Shown here one piece after another: positions 13,830 through 16,534 of a DNA stretch of 16,534 nucleotides. The DNA comes from CALJIC01 sp039805565 (GTDB taxonomy: Bacteria > Chloroflexota > Chloroflexia > Chloroflexales > Roseiflexaceae). Where the stretch lies: the NCBI GenBank assembly GCA_039805565.1, contig JBDLTZ010000315.1, forward strand, positions 1 through 16,534, read 5' to 3'. Each line of letters starts with the position of its first letter. Position 1 is the first letter of the stretch. The translations under genes were made by a program, and so were the position numbers. Below the pieces are notes generated by a model. That model was not told where the DNA came from, ran no database searches, and worked only from the letters and a program-made list of their open reading frames with translations.

Positions 13830-13859
13830 AGGCCCCTGCCCAGTCAGCGGGAGGGGCCT
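13830..13859 (+). other. Stem-loop between phosphatase and DUF3090 genes
   Basis: AGGCCCCT (13830-13837) pairs perfectly with AGGGGCCT (13852-13859), with a possible short inner extension. No T-run follows, so a full intrinsic terminator is not supported; partial termination or mRNA stabilisation inside the operon are options. The gap to the DUF3090 gene is 96 nt. Confidence 0.5.
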
Positions 13860-13914
13860 CAGCCCCGGGGAACCACACGCCCCTTCTGTAACATATCCGG
13901 TAGGACTCTATCGT

Positions 13915-14421
13915 ATGGCAAAGTTTACTTACGACCTGGACCCGGTCACGCGGATCACCGCCAGCGCGGTCGGGCAGCCAGGTCAGCGCGTCTTCTACAT
14001 CCAGGCGCGCCGCGGCCGCGAGCTCGTCTCGCTGGTCGCAGAGAAGGAGCAAGTCCGAGCGCTCTCGCAGGCGATCGACAAGCTGCTCGAGGAGCTGTCC
14101 GAGAAGAACCCGCTGCTCTCCTCCTCGGACGATCTGCTGCTGGCGAGCGACATGAGCCTGGAGGAGCCGCTCGAGCCGCGCTTCCGCATCGCACAGATGG
14201 GGATCGGCTACGACAGCGAGCGCGACATGATCATCCTGGTGATGCAGGGCTCGCGCGAGGACGGCGGCGACACGCCTACAGCGCGCTTCGGCGCATCGCG
14301 CCAGCAGATGCGGGCCCTCAGCGAGCACGCTTCGAACGTGGTGGCGAAGGGGCGCAAGATCTGCGGCAACTGCGGCCGCCCGATCGACGTCGGCGGCCAC
14401 TTTTGCCCGCAGATGAACTAG
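13915..14421 (+). CDS. DUF3090 family protein (TIGR03847 type)
   Basis: 168 aa, about 20 short of typical actinobacterial members. It opens with FTYDLDPVTRITASAVGQPGQRVFYIQARRG, the conserved family start, and ends with a small metal-binding knuckle: Cys150 and Cys153 (CGNC), His162 and Cys164 (GHFC). A zinc site is therefore likely. The middle (about 45-90) is an acidic helical stretch. Function is unknown; it is the middle member of the phosphomutase-like / DUF3090 / PI-kinase-like trio and likely acts with them. The next gene begins 10 nt after its stop, so they are cotranscribed. GTAGGA lies upstream of the ATG at a rather long spacing. Confidence 0.92.
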   Translation: MAKFTYDLDPVTRITASAVGQPGQRVFYIQARRGRELVSLVAEKEQVRALSQAIDKLLEELSEKNPLLSSSDDLLLASDMSLEEPLEPRFRIAQMGIGYDSERDMIILVMQGSREDGGDTPTARFGASRQQMRALSEHASNVVAKGRKICGNCGRPIDVGGHFCPQMN

Positions 14422-14431
14422 AACAGGTGCT

Positions 14432-15172
14432 ATGAGCGAGAAGTCTACCGAGCTGGGCCTGGGCGACATCCTCGCGCTGCTCGCCAAGGGCGAGATGGAC
14501 GTGCAGGGCATGCTGCCCTGGAGCAGCAACTACACGCTGCTCGTCACCGTGAGCGCCGACGGCCTCCAGGGCCTCGGGGTCTACAAGCCCCGCCGCGGCG
14601 AGCGCCCGCTGTGGGACTTCCCGCGCGGCACCCTCTGCCAGCGCGAGGTGGCCGCCTACCTGCTCAGCGACGCGCTTGGCTGGCTGCTGGTGCCGCCCAC
14701 CGTCCTGCGCGACGGGCCGCACGGCGTGGGCTCGGTCCAGCTGTTCATCGACTGCGACCAGGAGGAGCACCTCTTCACCATGCAGAAGGAGGGCGGCTTC
14801 GACGAGCAGATCGAGCGGCTGGCGGCCTTCGACATCCTGGCCAACAACGCCGACCGCAAGAGCGGCCACTGCCTCAAGGGGACCGACGGCCGGCTCTGGG
14901 CGATCGACCACGGCATCTGCTGGCACGCCGAGCACAAGCTCCGCACGGTGCTGTGGGACTACGCCGGGCAGCCGCTCCGCCCCGACATCCTCGAGGATAT
15001 CTGCACCCTGCGGGAGCAAGTCCGCGCCGGCGGCCACTTCATCAAGGCGCTCGAGGGGCTCCTGGCCGCCGATGAGGTCAAGGCCTTCCGCCGCCGCCTC
15101 GACCGGCTCTGCAACACGGGCACCTACCCGGACCCCGGCGCCGGCCGTAACATCCCGTGGCCCCCGGTGTAG
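14432..15172 (+). CDS. SCO1664-family PI3/4-kinase-like protein (TIGR03843 type)
   Basis: 246 aa. The fold is related to phosphatidylinositol 3/4-kinases: an N-lobe with VYKPRRGERPLWDFP, where Lys52 is the likely ATP-binding lysine; a catalytic loop FDILANNADRKSGHCL with Asn138/Asn139 and Asp141; and a metal-binding AIDHGICW with Asp159. Key residues for phosphotransfer are present. The true substrate is unknown and need not be a lipid. It starts 10 nt after DUF3090 and is followed by an intrinsic terminator, so it is the last gene of the trio operon. In Actinobacteria the same three families travel together; co-occurrence here in the same order argues for one pathway. Confidence 0.93.
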   Translation: MSEKSTELGLGDILALLAKGEMDVQGMLPWSSNYTLLVTVSADGLQGLGVYKPRRGERPLWDFPRGTLCQREVAAYLLSDALGWLLVPPTVLRDGPHGVGSVQLFIDCDQEEHLFTMQKEGGFDEQIERLAAFDILANNADRKSGHCLKGTDGRLWAIDHGICWHAEHKLRTVLWDYAGQPLRPDILEDICTLREQVRAGGHFIKALEGLLAADEVKAFRRRLDRLCNTGTYPDPGAGRNIPWPPV

Positions 15173-15199
15173 CTGCTCCCGGCCGCACATATCTCCCCG

Positions 15200-15228
15200 G
15201 CCCCTCGGCGCCCGCCGCAGGGGCTTTT
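15200..15228 (+). terminator. Rho-independent terminator of the trio operon
   Basis: GCCCCT-CGGC-GCCC-GCCG-C-AGGGGC is followed by TTTT: a 10-bp stem with one bulged C and a 4-nt loop, 28 nt after the stop codon. It is the only classic hairpin plus T-run seen in the window. Confidence 0.85.
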
Positions 15229-15285
15229 CTGACGCACATCTCTACTGCTCACTCGCCGAACGAGGGGCAGAGCTAAACGAGACCC

Positions 15286-15320
15286 ATGATATAATCCGCC
15301 CGACCCGCTCGGGATATCAT
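15286..15320 (+). promoter_or_regulatory. Extended -10 promoter within nested inverted repeats, ferredoxin-NADP reductase gene
   Basis: TGA-TATAAT (15287-15295) is a consensus extended -10; there is no good -35. The same bases start the outer inverted repeat ATGATAT (15286-15292) / ATATCAT (15314-15320). Inside lies CCCGA-CCCGC-TCGGG (15299-15313). Initiation would fall near 15302, inside the inner repeat, so the structure is more likely a protein-binding operator on DNA than an RNA hairpin. Confidence 0.6.
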
Positions 15321-15347
15321 ACATCGCCGCCACTTGAGGAAGGGAAG

Positions 15348-15374
15348 ATGCCCTGTGGAGAAGCTAGGCTCTGA
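15348..15374 (+). CDS. Overlapping upstream mini-ORF (MPCGEARL)
   Basis: An ATG directly after AGGAAGGGAAG opens eight codons ending in TGA. It overlaps the GTG start of the reductase gene (15355) in another frame. The ribosome site is better spaced for this ATG than for the GTG. It may be a regulatory leader peptide, chance, or the sign of a one-base indel at the true start. Confidence 0.35.
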   Translation: MPCGEARL

Positions 15375-16534
15375 GAACCGCCCAGCGCGCATCGCCATTA
15401 TCGGCGCCGGCCCCGCCGGTTTTTACGCCGCCGAGGCGCTGCTGAAGCAAAAAGAACTTGTCTGCACTATCGATATCTTCAACCGCTTCCCTACGCCCTT
15501 CGGCCTGGTGCGCGACGGCGTCGCCCCCGACCACCAGTCGATCAAGGCCGTAACGCGGATCTACGATAAGATCCTCGAGAACCCGCGCGTGCGCTTCTTC
15601 GGCAACGTGACCTTCGGCGTCGATGTGACCCACGCCGACCTCCGCCCGATCTACGACCAGATCGTCTACGCCGTGGGCGCCCAGAGCGACCGCCGCATGG
15701 GTATCCCCGGCGAGGACCTCGCAGGCAGCTTCCCCGCCACCGCCTTCGTCGGCTGGTACAACGGCCACCCGGACTACCGTGACCTGGAGTTCGACCTCTC
15801 CTGCGAGCGCGTGGTAGTGGTGGGCAACGGCAACGTGGCGATGGACGTGACGCGCATCCTGGCCACCGACCCGGACGAGCTGGCCACCACCGATATCGCG
15901 GACCACGCGCTGGAGCAGCTGCGCGGCAGCAAGGTGCGCGAGGTCGTGGTGCTCGGGCGGCGCGGGCCGGCCCAGGCGGCCTTCACCAACGCCGAGGTCA
16001 AGGAGTTCGGCGAGCTGAAGGGCGTGGACGTGGTGGTGGACCCGGCAGACCTCGAGCTGGACGCGGAGAGCGAGGCCTCGCTGGCCGAGAACAAGATCGC
16101 GGCCCGCAACGTCGATATCCTGCGCGGCTTCGCCACCCGCGAGCGCTCGGACGCCCCGCGCCGCATTGTGATGCGCTTTCTCCAGTCGCCCATCGAGCTG
16201 CTCGGCGAGGGCGGCCGCGTCACGGCCGTCACGATCGAGCGCAACGCCCTCGTGCCGGACGGCAAGGGCGGGCTGCGCGCCAAGGGCACCGGCGCCTACG
16301 AGACGATCTCGGCCGGCCTGGTGCTGCGCTCGGTCGGCTACCGCGGCATCCCGCTCGCCGGCGTGCCGTTCGACGAGTCCTCGCACGTCATCCCCAACGT
16401 GGCCGGGCGCGTGATTGAGCCCTCGGGCGGCGAGGTGGTGCCGGGCGAGTATGCGGTGGGATGGATCAAACGCGGCCCGTCTGGCGTGATCGGCACCAAC
16501 AAGCAGGACTCCGTCGCCACCGTCGCGTCGATGA
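15355..16534 (+). CDS. Ferredoxin/NADP+ reductase, FprA (adrenodoxin reductase) type, 3' end cut by window
   Basis: 393 codons are present of about 450 usual; the frame is open at the window end. The protein moves electrons between NADP(H) and ferredoxin through FAD. It shows the FAD-binding GAGPAG at 17-22, the family signature PTPFGLVRDGVAPDHQSIK at 46-64, the NADP-binding GNGNVAMD at 157-164, the GRRGPAQAAFT segment at 201-211 whose arginines usually bind the 2'-phosphate, and GWIKRGPSGVIGTNK at 369-383 near the C-terminal FAD contact. The GTG start at 15355 is the only sensible one downstream of a stretch of purines; an in-frame TTG at 15334 is less likely. It is separated from the trio operon by a terminator and has its own promoter. 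Confidence 0.93.
   Translation, partial: MEKLGSENRPARIAIIGAGPAGFYAAEALLKQKELVCTIDIFNRFPTPFGLVRDGVAPDHQSIKAVTRIYDKILENPRVRFFGNVTFGVDVTHADLRPIYDQIVYAVGAQSDRRMGIPGEDLAGSFPATAFVGWYNGHPDYRDLEFDLSCERVVVVGNGNVAMDVTRILATDPDELATTDIADHALEQLRGSKVREVVVLGRRGPAQAAFTNAEVKEFGELKGVDVVVDPADLELDAESEASLAENKIAARNVDILRGFATRERSDAPRRIVMRFLQSPIELLGEGGRVTAVTIERNALVPDGKGGLRAKGTGAYETISAGLVLRSVGYRGIPLAGVPFDESSHVIPNVAGRVIEPSGGEVVPGEYAVGWIKRGPSGVIGTNKQDSVATVASM

Noticed and set aside
13830..13859. Intrinsic terminator ending the histidine phosphatase transcript
   Set aside because: The stem is good but no T-run follows, and the downstream genes are known partners, so I list it only as a stem-loop.
14318..15190. 290-codon minus-strand frame opposite DUF3090/SCO1664 genes
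   Set aside because: Antisense to two genes with conserved family motifs; no ribosome site or recognisable domain.

Overview
The window is a GC-rich (roughly 70%), densely coded bacterial segment. No rRNA, tRNA, CRISPR array, transposase or phage gene is visible. I suspect Chloroflexota (Chloroflexia, Roseiflexus/Kouleothrix-like). The grounds are protein resemblances, the pairing of an actinobacterial-type three-gene cluster with a Ras-like GTPase/Roadblock/DUF4388 operon, heptamer-period repeats, and G-run/C-run hairpin repeats. This taxonomic call is inference; no marker gene is present.

Layout. (1) 41-5765, minus strand: an alpha/beta hydrolase; a two-domain dehydrogenase whose C-terminal half is an acyl-ACP-reductase (AAR, COG5322)-like module with the active-site Cys kept; then a four-gene operon that reads in transcription order Roadblock/LC7 protein, protoglobin, DUF4388+winged-helix protein, Ras-like small GTPase. 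(2) 6035-9425, plus strand, divergent from that operon: a GAF-GAF-PAS histidine kinase with an eroded ATPase domain and an OmpR-type response regulator, separated by two structured direct repeats of about 88 nt. (3) 9464-12908, minus strand: an enolase-superfamily sugar-acid dehydratase (galactonate-dehydratase-like) and a large polytopic membrane protein (GT-C-like). A run of 7-bp repeats lies inside the membrane protein's coding sequence. (4) 13027-15172, plus strand: the phosphomutase-like / DUF3090 / SCO1664 PI-kinase-like trio known from Actinobacteria, closed by a clear intrinsic terminator. (5) 15355-end: an FprA-type ferredoxin/NADP+ reductase, cut by the window edge. Its leader has an extended -10 promoter inside nested inverted repeats and an overlapping 8-codon upstream ORF.

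The most interesting element is 3334-8392. Kinase, Roadblock protein, winged-helix adaptor and small GTPase together recapitulate the actinobacterial 'conservon' (CvnA-D) parts list. Here DUF4388-wHTH stands where DUF742 would be, and a single-domain heme protoglobin sits inside the operon. This suggests a gas- or redox-responsive G-protein switch. Adjacency and domains are seen; the functional coupling is inferred.

Smaller themes. Three promoters carry the extended -10 pattern TGnTATAnT with no recognisable -35. Degenerate 7-bp-period repeats occur at four places, three of them directly abutting stop codons and one in frame inside a gene. No intergenic stretch exceeds 300 bases; the longest are 5766-6034 and 8393-8630.
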